A stretch of 64,000 nucleotides of DNA, taken from assembly GCF_016583645.1 (NCBI RefSeq), contig NZ_NRRL01000013.1, forward strand, positions 1-64,000. The letters are read 5' to 3'. Both the position numbers and the translations under genes were made by a program. The stretch's first letter is position 1, and every line of letters starts with the position of its first letter. The notes beneath the pieces are model-generated. The model was not told the DNA's origin. It saw only the letters and a program-made list of their open reading frames with translations, and did no database searches. The DNA is from Rhodovibrio sodomensis. Lineage in GTDB: Bacteria; Pseudomonadota; Alphaproteobacteria; Kiloniellales; Rhodovibrionaceae. Of the stretch, positions 25,862 to 35,057 are shown in pieces.

Positions 25862-27703
25862 CTACTCCCCCGCCTTACGGGTCTCCGGCTCCGGCAGGGC
25901 ATCCGCGTCGGCCTGTTGGCGGGTCCACATCTGGGCGTAGGACCCGCCGAAGCGGAGCAGCTGGGTGTGGGTGCCGCGTTCGGCGATCCGGCCGTGGTCG
26001 AGCACCAGGATCTCGTCGCTGTCGACCACCGTGGACAGGCGATGGGCCACGACGAGCGTGGTCCGCCCCTGCGCCACCTCGGCCAGCGAGGCCTGGATCT
26101 CCTGTTCGGTCTTGGTGTCGAGCGCGCTGGTCGCCTCGTCGAACAGCATGATCGCCGGGCGCTTCAGGATTGCCCGCGCGATCGCCACCCGCTGCTTCTC
26201 GCCGCCGGAGAGCTTGAGGCCGCGCTCGCCCACCACCGAGGCGTAGCCGTCCGGCAGGCTTTCGACGAAGTCGTGGATGCGCGCCATCCGGGCGGCCTCG
26301 TAGACCTCCGCCGCGCTCGCCTCCGGCCGGCCGTAGTTGATGTTGTAGTAGATCGTGTCGTTGAACAGCACGGTATCCTGGGGAACGATCCCGATCGCCT
26401 TGCGCACGCTGTCCTGCGTGACCGTGCGCACGTCCTGCCCGTCGATCCTCACCGCGCCCGCGGAGATGTCGTAGAAGCGGAACAGCAGCCGGCTGATCGT
26501 CGACTTGCCGGCCCCGGTGGGCCCGACGATCGCGACCCGCGCGCCCGCCGGCACGGCGAAGCTGACGTCGTGCAGGATCTCCCGCCGGGCGTCGTAGCTG
26601 AAGTGGACGTGCTCGAAGTCGATCCGACCGTCGGTCACCCGCAGGGGCTGGGCGTCCGGCTTGTCGACGATCTCCGGCGGCTGGTCGAGGATCTCGAACA
26701 TCGTCTCCATGTCGACCAGCGACTGCTTGATCTCGCGGTACACGGTGCCCAGCAGGTTGAGCGGGATCGACAGCTGGATCAGGTAGGCGTTGACCATGAC
26801 GAAGTCGCCCACGGTCATGCTGCCCGCCGCCACGCCGAACGCGGCCATGGTCATCAGCGCGGTGATCCCGACGGCCATCACCGCGGCCTGGCCGGTGTTG
26901 AGCGCGGACAGCGAGACCTTGGACTTCGACGCGGCATCCTCGTAGACCCGCAGGCCGCGGTCGTAGCGCTCGGCCTCGTGCTCCTCGTTGTTGAAGTACT
27001 TGACCGTCTCGAAGTTGAGCAGGCTGTCGACCGCGCGCGTGTTGGCCCCGCTGTCGGCGTCGTTCATCTCCCGGCGGAAGCGGATCCGCCACTCGGTCAT
27101 CTTGTAGGTGACCCAGACGTAGGCGGCGATCGTGAAGAAGGTCACGGCCGCGAAGCGCCAGTCGAACATCACCCACAGGATGCCGCAGACGATCAGGATC
27201 TCGATCAGCGTGGGCACGATGTTGAACAGGACGAACGACAGCAGGAACTCGACGCCCTTGGTGCCGCGCTCGATCGCCCGCGACAGTCCGCCGGTGCGCC
27301 GGTCCAGGTGGAAGCGCAGGGATAGGCGGTGCAGGTGGCGGAACACCTGCAGCCCGACCCGGCGGATCGCGTTCTGCGCCACCCGGGCGAACACCGCGTC
27401 GCGCACCTCGCCGAATGCCCGGCTGGCCAGCCGGACGCCGCCGTAGGCGAGCAGCAGCCCGATCGGCACCGCGACCAGCAGGTTCTCCGCCTCCGGGGCC
27501 AGCGAGTCGGTCGCGTACTTGAGCACGATCGGCACGTAGACGTTCGCCACCTTGGCCGCGATCATCAGCACCAGCGCGATGCCCACACGGATGCGCAGGT
27601 CGCGCCGGTTGCGCGGCCACAGGTAGGGCAGCAGGCGGCGGACCACCTGGAGCTGCTTCTTGAACTCCAGCTTGGCCTCGCTGGACGCGGTCGTGGAGCG
27701 CAT
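25862..27703 (-). CDS. Atm1/HMT1-type ABC exporter (heavy metal or glutathione-conjugate)
   Basis: A 613-residue half-transporter: six membrane helices (about residues 40-320) fused to one ATPase domain. The ATPase has Walker A GPTGAGKS, signature LSGGEKQR, Walker B IMLFDEAT and the H-loop VVAHRLST. The segments SRAIERGTKGVEFLLSFVLF, DSLLNFETVKYFNNEEHEAE and GTVYREIKQSLVDMETMF are hallmarks of the mitochondrial Atm1/bacterial AtmA group, which export glutathione-bound metals or persulphides. It would work as a homodimer. Full length. Confidence 0.94.
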   Translation of the reverse strand: MRSTTASSEAKLEFKKQLQVVRRLLPYLWPRNRRDLRIRVGIALVLMIAAKVANVYVPIVLKYATDSLAPEAENLLVAVPIGLLLAYGGVRLASRAFGEVRDAVFARVAQNAIRRVGLQVFRHLHRLSLRFHLDRRTGGLSRAIERGTKGVEFLLSFVLFNIVPTLIEILIVCGILWVMFDWRFAAVTFFTIAAYVWVTYKMTEWRIRFRREMNDADSGANTRAVDSLLNFETVKYFNNEEHEAERYDRGLRVYEDAASKSKVSLSALNTGQAAVMAVGITALMTMAAFGVAAGSMTVGDFVMVNAYLIQLSIPLNLLGTVYREIKQSLVDMETMFEILDQPPEIVDKPDAQPLRVTDGRIDFEHVHFSYDARREILHDVSFAVPAGARVAIVGPTGAGKSTISRLLFRFYDISAGAVRIDGQDVRTVTQDSVRKAIGIVPQDTVLFNDTIYYNINYGRPEASAAEVYEAARMARIHDFVESLPDGYASVVGERGLKLSGGEKQRVAIARAILKRPAIMLFDEATSALDTKTEQEIQASLAEVAQGRTTLVVAHRLSTVVDSDEILVLDHGRIAERGTHTQLLRFGGSYAQMWTRQQADADALPEPETRKAGE

Positions 27704-27790
27704 GGCCTATCCGGGCGTGGTGGTTGGCTGAGGCTATCGGGGATCGCCAGCGATCCCAAACACCGCGGCGCACAGGTTCGCACGCCGCAT

Positions 27791-27832
27791 CGGCGGGTCC
27801 CCTCTCCGCCATCGGGGGAGAGGGGACCCGCT
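27791..27832. repeat. Single-hairpin family A repeat
   Basis: CGGCGGGTCCCCTCTCC, a short loop, then GGGGAGAGGGGACCCGC: one long perfect-looking hairpin corresponding to an outer arm of family A. Lies between the Atm1-type gene and the coiled-coil gene. Confidence 0.65.
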
Positions 27833-27913
27833 GCGATGACGGTTCCATCCAATCGGCGACGCGCCGATCGCTGAGCGTGACATGGCGCAACGGCGCGCCC
27901 GTGTCACGCCCGG

Positions 27914-30900
27914 CTACTGCTGGCGGCCCAGCGAGCGGGCGAGCAGGAGATACAGCTTGCCGACGTCGGCGGTCAAAAACGCCGCGCTCAGGACCTGGTC
28001 GGGGTCGCTGTCGTTGGCCTGGTTCAGCAGGCTTTCGAACTGGCTCATATAGCGCCCGGCCTGGTCGCGGAACTTCGGGTCGCGGGCGTACAGGCGCTCG
28101 ACCTCGCCGCGCGTGAAGCGGTCGCGCTGGCGCAGCAGCCGCCGGGCGAACACCGAACGGTCGCCCTTCTGGTAGCGCTTGACGAGGTCGTCCGGCACGT
28201 CGTCTTCGAGCAGCCGGTCGATGTCGAACGCCGCGGCGTTCAGGTCCTCGATCATCACGGTGGCGGAGCGCAGGAAGATCTCGCGCTTGTGCTCGCCCGC
28301 CTTGGCGGTCAGCTCGCGCGCCTGCTGCGCGGCAGCGTCGGAGGCGGCGATCAGGTCGGTCGCCTGCTCGCGGAAGCTCTGGCCCATCGCCTCGACCCGC
28401 CGGGTCACCTCGAGCACGCGCGTCTCCAGGCCGGTGCCGCGGGTCTCCATCGCCTTGCCCAGGTCCTGGGTGCGGGTCAGCGCGGTCTCCGCCGCCTGGG
28501 TGAGGGCCTCGGCCTTGCGCTCGGCCAGTTCGCCGACCCGGGTCAGGGACTCCAGCGCGGCCTCCTGGCCGTCCGCCAGATCGCCGGCCTGGGCCTCCAG
28601 CTCCTGCCGGATTTCCCGGGAGGTCTCGCGCGCCTGACCCGCCGCGGCGACTAGGTCGCGGGTCGGCTGGCCCAGCGCCTCGCCGATCTCCTGGGTCAGC
28701 TGGCGCAGCTCGGCGGCGACCCGGCCCAAATCGGCGGTTTCGTCCGACGCCGCCCGGCGCAGGCGCGCGGCCTCCTCCTGGGTCTGCCGGGCGGCCTCGG
28801 TCAGCGACTGGGCGTGGCCCTTGATCGCGCCGGCCGCGGTTTCGCTGCGGGCGAGCGCGCCGTCGGCGGTCTTGGCCAGTTGCTCGGCCCGCCGGGCGAC
28901 CTCGCCGCTGCCGCGGATCAACAGCTGGCCGGTCTGCTCGGCGACCGCGCCCAGCGACAGCGCCTCTTCCCGGAAGGTCGCGCCGGCCGCGGCCGCCTGC
29001 GCGACCGCGCTTTCGCCGGCCTCTGACAGCGCCTCGATCTGCGGGGTCAGCTCCTGGCCGGCCTGCGCGACGGCGGCGCGCGCCGTCTCGCCCGCAGCAC
29101 TCAGGCGCGCGCTCTCGCCCTCGCCGGTTTCGCGCAGGTGGCGCGCGGTCCGTTCGACCGTCTCGCTCAGCTGACTTTCCACGCTCCCGCCGGCCTCGCG
29201 CAGCCGCACCTCGATCTCCGAGGCCGCCGCGCGCAGGCGGGTTTCCAGCGTGCGGGTGTCGCTGTCGATCCGCGTGCCCAGACCCGCGCCGGCGCTGTCC
29301 AGCGTCTCGCGCACGCTGCGGGCGCTGTCGTCCAGGCGCGCGCTCAGCCGCTCGGTCGCCTCCGACAGCTGGCTGTCCAGCGCCTTCATCTGCTCACTCA
29401 GATCGCGCGTCGTGCCCGCGCCGCGCGCGGCGAGCACGCGGGTGATTTCCTCGACCGCCCCGTCCAGGCCGTCCAGAAGGCGGGTGCGCGCGGCGTCGAT
29501 CCGCTCGGCGGCGGACGCGCTCGCCGCCGCCAGCCCCTCGGCGGTCCCGTCGCGCGTCGTCTCCAGGCGCCGTTCGATCCGCTGGGCGACCTCGCCCAGC
29601 TGATCGTCCAGGCTTTCGGCCGCCGCACTCAGGCGCTGCGCGACCTCCTCGGCCCGGCCGGTCAGGCGCTGGGCGGCGGCGCGCGCGCTCTCGTCGAGTT
29701 CGCGGCCGACGCTGTCGCCGAGCTTCTGCACCCGATCGTGCGCGGCGGTTTCGGTCTCCTCCAGCGTCCGGCTCAGGGCGGCGCTTGCCTCGCCAAGGCG
29801 CTGCTGCAGCCGGTCGGCGGTCGCGCTCAGATCCTGCGCCTGGGCGCGGACGTGAGCGCCCAGGTCCTGGGCGCGCTGGTCGGCGGCGTCGAAGGTCTGG
29901 CGCAACTCGCCGGTGCGCTCCTTCAAGGCCGCGCCCAGTTGGTTGGCGCGCTCCGCGACCTCGCCCGACAGGCGGGACAGATCGTCGCTGCGCTGGGCCA
30001 GGCGGCCGGCCATCGTCTCCGCGCGCTCCAGGGTGCGCGATCCGGCGGCGTCCAGTTCGGCGACCTGGTCGCGCAGCCCCTCGATCAGGCTGCCGGCCTG
30101 ATCGGCCAGGCGCGCGCCGCTCTCGCTCAGCCGGCCGGTCTCCGCGTCCAGCTGGGCGCGCGCCGCCTCGGACGCCGCGCGCGCCGCCTCGGCGGCGCCG
30201 TCCAGCAGACGGGCGCGCTCGGCCAGCGTCTCGTTCAGCGTGGCGGTATCGTCGCGCAGCCGCGCGGCCGTGGCGTCGAGGGCGCCGGTCGGCTCGGTCA
30301 GCACCTCGCGCGCCCGCCCGGCCGCCTGGGCCGCACGCTCGGCCGCGGCTTCCAGGGCCGCAGCCTGCTCGCCGGTAGCCCCGCGCGTCTCCTCCAGCAT
30401 GCCGGCGATCTCGCCGCGGGTCTGGGCGATCTTGTCGAGCTGCTGGGCCAGGCTGTCGCGCACCTGCTCGGCCTGGCTGGCGGCGCGCACGCCCGCCCCG
30501 GTCAGCTCGCGCGACTGCTTGGCGAAGCCGCGCTGCACGCTCTCCAGCCGCTTGGCGACCGTCTCGCCGGCACTTTCCAGCTCCGCCGTCTGGCCGTGCA
30601 GGCTCTGACCGATCTCGGTGGTGCGGCGGGCGGCCTCGGCCTGCGCGTCGCTCAGGCGGGCGGTGTGCGAGTCCAGTTCGGCTTGCGCCGTCTGGGCGGC
30701 ATCCCGGGCGTGGGCCGCTGCCTCGTGCAGCAGACGGCTACGCTCCGCCAGCGTCGCGTTCAGCCGCTCGCCGTCCGCCGTCAAGCGCCCGGCGGTCGCG
30801 TCCAGCTCGGCCGTGGGGGCGTCCAGCGTCTCCCGCGTCTTGCGCGCGGCCAGGGCAGCACGCTCCGCCGCGGCTTCCAGCGCCTGGGTCTGCTGCTCGG

Positions 30901-31441
30901 TGGCGCTTTGGGTGCGGTCGAGGAGTTCGGCGATCTCGCGCCGGACCTCGGCCAGCTGGGTAAGCTCGGCTTGCAGGTGATCGCGCAGCTGCTCGGCCTG
31001 GCTGGCCGCCCGCGCGCCGGCGCCGGTCAGCTCCTGCGTGCCGTCGGCGACCCCGCGCTGCACCTCCTGCAGGCGCTGGGCGGCCGCCTCGCCGGCACCG
31101 GCGACGCGGTCGACCTCCTGCTTCATCTGCTGGGTCAGGCGGGCGACGCGGCTTTCGGCCTGCTCGTCCGGATAGGCGAGGTCGCCAAGCCGGTGCAGCA
31201 GCTCGCGGGTTTCTTTCCGGGTTTCGCGCCCGCGCAGAACGAACAACAGCACCAGCCAGAGGAACGCCAGCGGGGCGAACACGCCGCCCGCCATCGCCGC
31301 CAGCTCGTGCGGCAGCATGAAGCCCAGGTTGGCCCAGCCGACCGCCCGGCCGACGTACCAGCCGGCCGCCCCCAGCCAGCCGGCGGTGACCGCTCCGCCG
31401 ATCCCGAACAGCGCCCACCAGCCAGCCCGACCCTGCATCAT
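27914..31441 (-). CDS. Giant membrane-anchored coiled-coil protein
   Basis: 1175 residues. Two N-terminal membrane helices (about 10-32 and 48-70) are followed by roughly 950 residues of Ala/Glu/Arg/Gln-rich coiled coil, then a conserved-looking globular end of about 110 residues (from SATVMIEDLNAAAFDIDRLL to LYLLLARSLG). Residues 123-297 and 298-472 are an internal duplication with constant 175-residue spacing (for example VQRG at 127 and 302, LAER at 231 and 406), equal to 25 heptads, so the coil register is kept. The layout recalls Caulobacter TipN, a polarity landmark with two membrane helices and a long coil, but sequence identity is not claimed. No enzymatic motif is seen. Confidence 0.8.
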   Translation of the reverse strand: MMQGRAGWWALFGIGGAVTAGWLGAAGWYVGRAVGWANLGFMLPHELAAMAGGVFAPLAFLWLVLLFVLRGRETRKETRELLHRLGDLAYPDEQAESRVARLTQQMKQEVDRVAGAGEAAAQRLQEVQRGVADGTQELTGAGARAASQAEQLRDHLQAELTQLAEVRREIAELLDRTQSATEQQTQALEAAAERAALAARKTRETLDAPTAELDATAGRLTADGERLNATLAERSRLLHEAAAHARDAAQTAQAELDSHTARLSDAQAEAARRTTEIGQSLHGQTAELESAGETVAKRLESVQRGFAKQSRELTGAGVRAASQAEQVRDSLAQQLDKIAQTRGEIAGMLEETRGATGEQAAALEAAAERAAQAAGRAREVLTEPTGALDATAARLRDDTATLNETLAERARLLDGAAEAARAASEAARAQLDAETGRLSESGARLADQAGSLIEGLRDQVAELDAAGSRTLERAETMAGRLAQRSDDLSRLSGEVAERANQLGAALKERTGELRQTFDAADQRAQDLGAHVRAQAQDLSATADRLQQRLGEASAALSRTLEETETAAHDRVQKLGDSVGRELDESARAAAQRLTGRAEEVAQRLSAAAESLDDQLGEVAQRIERRLETTRDGTAEGLAAASASAAERIDAARTRLLDGLDGAVEEITRVLAARGAGTTRDLSEQMKALDSQLSEATERLSARLDDSARSVRETLDSAGAGLGTRIDSDTRTLETRLRAAASEIEVRLREAGGSVESQLSETVERTARHLRETGEGESARLSAAGETARAAVAQAGQELTPQIEALSEAGESAVAQAAAAGATFREEALSLGAVAEQTGQLLIRGSGEVARRAEQLAKTADGALARSETAAGAIKGHAQSLTEAARQTQEEAARLRRAASDETADLGRVAAELRQLTQEIGEALGQPTRDLVAAAGQARETSREIRQELEAQAGDLADGQEAALESLTRVGELAERKAEALTQAAETALTRTQDLGKAMETRGTGLETRVLEVTRRVEAMGQSFREQATDLIAASDAAAQQARELTAKAGEHKREIFLRSATVMIEDLNAAAFDIDRLLEDDVPDDLVKRYQKGDRSVFARRLLRQRDRFTRGEVERLYARDPKFRDQAGRYMSQFESLLNQANDSDPDQVLSAAFLTADVGKLYLLLARSLGRQQ

Positions 31442-31739
31442 CGCCTCTTCACATTCCCGGCCTCAAAACGCGCCCGCCAGTATGCCACGAGTGAGACGCG
31501 AATCCGGCACACCAATCCCGCCCCTTTCACATTGATATATCGCGCATGAGAGCTCTGTTAAATTTTCATGCTCCCGCGTTTCTTTGACTTGCCGGAAGCT
31601 TTTTCTGTTTCTCTCGCGTGTCTGGCGACTGAGTGAGCGGCACCTGCGCTGGCCCGTGCAGACCCGCCTATGAAAGCGCACTTGGAGACCTTGGAGGCTT
31701 ATGAAAATTTTTTTCTTGATATTTTAATAGCGCCCGCGT
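31442..31739. other. Gap upstream of fic, AT-richer, no gene recognised
   Basis: About 300 bases where composition shifts from GC-rich to AT-rich toward the Fic gene (for example GATATTTTAATAG at 31717-31729). No protein family or repeat is seen. It should hold promoters for the coiled-coil gene and fic. Confidence 0.5.
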
Positions 31740-32981
31740 ATGCAAAAACAGCCTTTCTTACAGGACGAGACACTAATGAAGTTGCCCGGACGCGCTGGCG
31801 CATATGACAAGTTAGGACGCCAACGCCGTTTTATACCAAAACCTCTACCGCCAAGCCCACCACTTGAAATGAATCAGGAGTTAACCTGGGCGCTATCAGC
31901 CGCAGATAGAGCGCTTGCGCGTCTTGATGGTGCCACTCTATATTTGCTAAATCCAGATCTTTTTGTTTACGCATTCATGCGTCAAGAGGCTGTTCTTAGT
32001 TCACAAATTGAAGGCACGCAAGCCTCTATCGAGGATGTGCTTGAGTTCGAATCAGGGACGGAACTTGAAAAAACTCTAGATATCACAGAAGTAATCAATT
32101 ACTTGAGCGCCATGGACTACGGTCTTGACGAATTAAATAGACTTCCAGTATGCGCACGACTCATGAGAGGACTTCACGCGCGATTGCTGTCAGAAGGTCG
32201 CGGATCAGAGAAAAACCCGGGTGAATTTCGTGAGAACCAAAATTGGATCGGGCCGCCTGGGTGTTCTATTGAAGAAGCGACTTTCGTTCCACCACCTGTA
32301 GATGTAATGTTAACAGCGATATCCGACTGGGAAACTTTCGTTAATGAAGAAATACAGATACCTCCCCTAATAAAGTGCGCACTGGCGCACGCACAATTCG
32401 AAACAATACACCCTTTCTGGGATGGCAATGGGCGGCTTGGGAGGATGGCAATCACGCTTATTCTGTGCAGCGAAAAGGTGCTGTCTCGTCCAATTCTATA
32501 CCTAAGTCTTTTCTTCAAGCAACATAGAGATGAATACTATCGACTACTTCAGGCTGTACGTGACGATGGTGATTGGGAAAGCTGGGTGATATTCTTCCTC
32601 CGTGGCGTGACTACCACCTCACGCGCCGCACTTAAGACATCGTATGACATAACTACGCTTAGAGAGAGCATGCTTGAGAAAGCCCGAACCGACATGCGTT
32701 CTGGTAAAGCGAGCACATTCGCAGAAACCCTTTTCAGTCGGCCATACTTGAAAATCCCCCAAGTCAAAGATGCATTGGGCATCACTTACCCGACCGCAAA
32801 CTCCTTAGTAAGAGAGTTTGAAGATTTTGGTTTCGTTAAGAAAGTTCGGGGAGGCTCAAGAGACCGCGTATACGCATTCACTCCTTACCTCGATATACTT
32901 CATGAGGCGGCGGGGGATCTCACAGGCATAATTGGTAGCGAAGACTATTTAATTACAAACTCTCAGCACGATGAAGGTTAA
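31740..32981 (+). CDS. Fic family AMP-transferase-like protein
   Basis: Fic enzymes transfer AMP or another nucleotide part to target proteins. 413 residues. The catalytic motif HPFWDGNGRLGR (224-235) is complete. An N-terminal inhibitory helix motif S(87)SQIEG(92) marks a class II, self-inhibited Fic protein. A C-terminal winged-helix segment (about 335-385, LKIPQVKDALGITYPTANSL) could bind DNA, as in many Fic proteins of this architecture. ATG 31740 has no clear ribosome site; ATG 31776 (MKLPGRAG), with AGGACGAG upstream, may be the true start. Its codons are AT-rich compared with neighbours, so it is probably acquired. It stands alone. Confidence 0.92.
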   Translation: MQKQPFLQDETLMKLPGRAGAYDKLGRQRRFIPKPLPPSPPLEMNQELTWALSAADRALARLDGATLYLLNPDLFVYAFMRQEAVLSSQIEGTQASIEDVLEFESGTELEKTLDITEVINYLSAMDYGLDELNRLPVCARLMRGLHARLLSEGRGSEKNPGEFRENQNWIGPPGCSIEEATFVPPPVDVMLTAISDWETFVNEEIQIPPLIKCALAHAQFETIHPFWDGNGRLGRMAITLILCSEKVLSRPILYLSLFFKQHRDEYYRLLQAVRDDGDWESWVIFFLRGVTTTSRAALKTSYDITTLRESMLEKARTDMRSGKASTFAETLFSRPYLKIPQVKDALGITYPTANSLVREFEDFGFVKKVRGGSRDRVYAFTPYLDILHEAAGDLTGIIGSEDYLITNSQHDEG

Positions 32982-33028
32982 AAATAAAGAAGGAGGCGCG
33001 CGCTCGAAGACTGACGGATGTTAGAAAT

Positions 33029-33069
33029 GCCGACCACTCCACTTTTATTTAAAAATGGGAGTGATCGGC
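33029..33069 (-). terminator. Inverted repeat between fic and thyA, probable terminator
   Basis: A 12-bp stem (GCCGATCACTCC / GGAGTGGTCGGC on the minus strand, one G-T pair) with a 17-base AT-rich loop, 11 bases past the thyA stop and followed by ATTTCT. The weak T-run makes termination likely rather than certain. It may serve both convergent genes. Confidence 0.55.
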
Positions 33070-33079
33070 ATCGCATAGA

Positions 33080-33991
33080 TCACGCCTTCTTCACGGTGCG
33101 CAGCTTGTCGATGTCGGTGCCGGCCTTGGGGGTGCCCTGGGCGCTGATCTCGCCCTTGAGGCCTTGGGCGTACGCGTAGCCCTCGATCTCGAAGTCGTCG
33201 AAGCGGTAGCCGTCGATCGTCTCCGGCGTGCGCTTGATCTTCAGCTTGGGCGGCTGCTTGACCTCGCGGGTCAGTTGCTCGCGGACCTGGTCGACGTGGT
33301 TCTCGTAGATGTGGACGTCGCCGCCGACCCAGGTGAACTCGCCCGCGGTGCAGCCCAGCTGGTGCGCCACCAGATGGCACAGCAGCGAATACTGCGCGAT
33401 GTTGAACGGGACGCCCAGGAAGGTATCGCAGGAGCGCTGGGTCAGCAGCAGCGAGACCTCGTCGCCGACCCGGTAGAACTGCAGGTAGACGTGGCAGGGC
33501 TTGATCGACATCGCCTTCAGCCAGTCCGGCCGCCAGGCGGTGATGACGTGGCTGCGCGCCTCGGGCCGTTCCTTCAGGGTGGTCAGCACCTGGGCCAGCT
33601 GGTCGATCTCGGTGCGCCCGCCGTTCAGGTCGACCAGGTTCGGGTCGACCCACCAGTTGCGCCACATGTAGCCGTAGAGCGGGCCGACGTCGTTGTCCTC
33701 GTTGGCCCAGATGTCCCAGATCTTGACGTTGTTCTCGTGCAACAGGTCGACCTTGGAGGACCCGGAGATGAACCACAGCATCTCCACCGCGAGCGACTTC
33801 CACTGCATCCGCTTGGTCGTGAGCAGCGGCAGCTTGTCGTCGCGCAGGTCGAACTTGAGCGGCTGGGCGAACGCCTCGTAGCGGCCCTCCTCGTCGTCCG
33901 GCTTGCGGTAGGCGCCGGAATCCAGGATCCGCCGGCACATGTCGAGGTAGGCGTGTTCGCCCCAGAGGCGCTGCGCGCTGCTTGCGTCCAT
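33080..33991 (-). CDS. thyA: Thymidylate synthase
   Basis: Methylates dUMP to dTMP with methylene-tetrahydrofolate. 303 residues. The catalytic cysteine is in MSIKPCHVYLQF (Cys166). RSCDTFLGVPFNIAQYSLL, HIYENHVDQVREQL and the C-terminal region are as in the family. The segment before the cysteine (SHVITAWRPDWLKA) differs from the common SAWNVGEL form but keeps the alignment. It lies 59 bases downstream of dcd; both act in dTMP supply. Confidence 0.95.
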   Translation of the reverse strand: MDASSAQRLWGEHAYLDMCRRILDSGAYRKPDDEEGRYEAFAQPLKFDLRDDKLPLLTTKRMQWKSLAVEMLWFISGSSKVDLLHENNVKIWDIWANEDNDVGPLYGYMWRNWWVDPNLVDLNGGRTEIDQLAQVLTTLKERPEARSHVITAWRPDWLKAMSIKPCHVYLQFYRVGDEVSLLLTQRSCDTFLGVPFNIAQYSLLCHLVAHQLGCTAGEFTWVGGDVHIYENHVDQVREQLTREVKQPPKLKIKRTPETIDGYRFDDFEIEGYAYAQGLKGEISAQGTPKAGTDIDKLRTVKKA

Positions 33992-34050
33992 CTCGCTTGA
34001 TCTCCCTATTCGTGGGCGCGCGGCGGGACCCCAGCGCGCCGTAAAACTCG

Positions 34051-34620
34051 CTAGCCGTTCAGCCGGCTCGCCTGCGGGCCGTCCTGGCCCTGGTAGCGGC
34101 CGCCCTTTTCGCCGTAGTCGCGCTGGACCGGGGTGGTCAGCTTCTCGAAGCTGACCGCGCAGATCCGCACGCCCGGGTGCAGCGCGAGCGCGACGTTGCC
34201 CGCGTTGAAGAACTCCAGAGTGATCGCGCCGTCCCAGCCGGGCTCCAGGGTGTGGGCGGTCGCGTGCACCATCAGGCCGACGCGGGCCAGGCTGCTGCGC
34301 CCGTCCAGCCAGCCGGCGAGGTCGCTTGGCAGCGCCACCCGTTCGACCGTCGCGCCGAGCGCGAACTGGCCGGGCTGCAGGATGAACTTGCCGTCTTGGC
34401 CGACGTCGATCTCGTCCATCAGATCGGCCTGTTTCAGTTCCTCCTTCAGCGTGCGCTCGCGCACGTTGATCAGCTCCAACTGGGAGTGCTTGAAGAACAG
34501 GAACCGGGTGGCGAGCGACAGGTCGACCGACATCGGCCCGATGTGCCGCTCCGCCAGCGGGTCGATCGCCAGCCAGCCTTCGTCCAGGTACCGCCGGATA
34601 TCTATATCTGAGAGCTTCAT
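34051..34620 (-). CDS. dcd: dCTP deaminase
   Basis: Deaminates dCTP to dUTP, the route to dUMP for thymidylate synthase. 189 residues from ATG 34620 (MKLSDIDIRRYL, the family start); the frame continues 11 codons upstream without family resemblance. Seen: IGPMSVDLSLATRFLFF, the binding loop DGRSSLARVGLMVHATAHTL and EPGWDGAITLEFFN with the catalytic glutamate. An exact DnaA-box word lies about 100 bases upstream. Confidence 0.94.
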   Translation of the reverse strand: MKLSDIDIRRYLDEGWLAIDPLAERHIGPMSVDLSLATRFLFFKHSQLELINVRERTLKEELKQADLMDEIDVGQDGKFILQPGQFALGATVERVALPSDLAGWLDGRSSLARVGLMVHATAHTLEPGWDGAITLEFFNAGNVALALHPGVRICAVSFEKLTTPVQRDYGEKGGRYQGQDGPQASRLNG

Positions 34621-34722
34621 GGCGCCGCGCCCACTAAATGTAGCTTTCGCCATCCTAGCAGGCCGGCCCGACAGCGTGAAGCGCAGACCCCGCGCGAAGG
34701 GCCGCGCGCGGCCTGGGAAACA

Positions 34723-34731
34723 TGTGGATAA
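34723..34731 (-). promoter_or_regulatory. Exact DnaA-box word upstream of dcd
   Basis: TGTGGATAA (TTATCCACA on the minus strand), followed by GGGGATAA at 34734-34741, about 100 bases before dcd. A nine-base match can occur by chance. Confidence 0.3.
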
Positions 34732-34765
34732 CGGGGATAAGTCGATCAGGGCAGACGGGTGTGTC

Positions 34766-34909
34766 GGCGGGTCCCCTCTCCCTTGAGGGGAGAGGGAGGG
34801 GCCCGCGGACCGTCAGGTCCGTGGGAGGGTGAGGGTGGGACTCCCCGCTGGACGCCGGGGAGTCCCACCCTCACCTGTCCTCTCCCCTCAAGGGAGAGGG
34901 ACCCGCCGA
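34766..34909. repeat. Intergenic palindromic repeat, family A copy 4 (best-preserved unit)
   Basis: GGCGGGTCCCCTCTCCCTTG ... GGGAGAGGG, GGGCCCGCGGACC/GGTCCGTGGG, GGGTGAGGGTGGGACTCCCC paired with GGGGAGTCCCACCCTCACC, and CTCTCCCCTCAAGGGAGAG ending GGGACCCGCC. The outer GGCGGGTCCC / GGGACCCGCC ends make the whole 144 bases one nested palindrome. Confidence 0.88.
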
Positions 34910-34955
34910 AGCGGTCGTTTCACCACCGATAAGTCGGGTCGTTCGCGCAGGTCGC

Positions 34956-35043
34956 GTAGGGTGGAGTCGCCGCGACGGCGGCAATCCACCGTGCGGCACG
35001 CGCGGGACCGGGGAAGGCGGGGTGCTGCGCGACCCCACCCTAC
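34956..35043. repeat. Family E inverted-repeat element
   Basis: Ends GTAGGGTGG and CCACCCTAC are inverted repeats. The interior has GCAATCCACCGTGCGGC and GGTGCTGCGCGACC. A partial copy lies at 16101. Family A and E units together fill the 437-base gap between dcd and the lipoprotein gene; no gene is seen. Confidence 0.7.
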
Positions 35044-35057
35044 GGGCCCGCGCGGCG

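Noticed and set aside
29138..31549. 803-codon plus-strand frame
   Set aside because: Exact antisense of the coiled-coil gene; Leu/Gly/Arg repeats are the complement of heptads.
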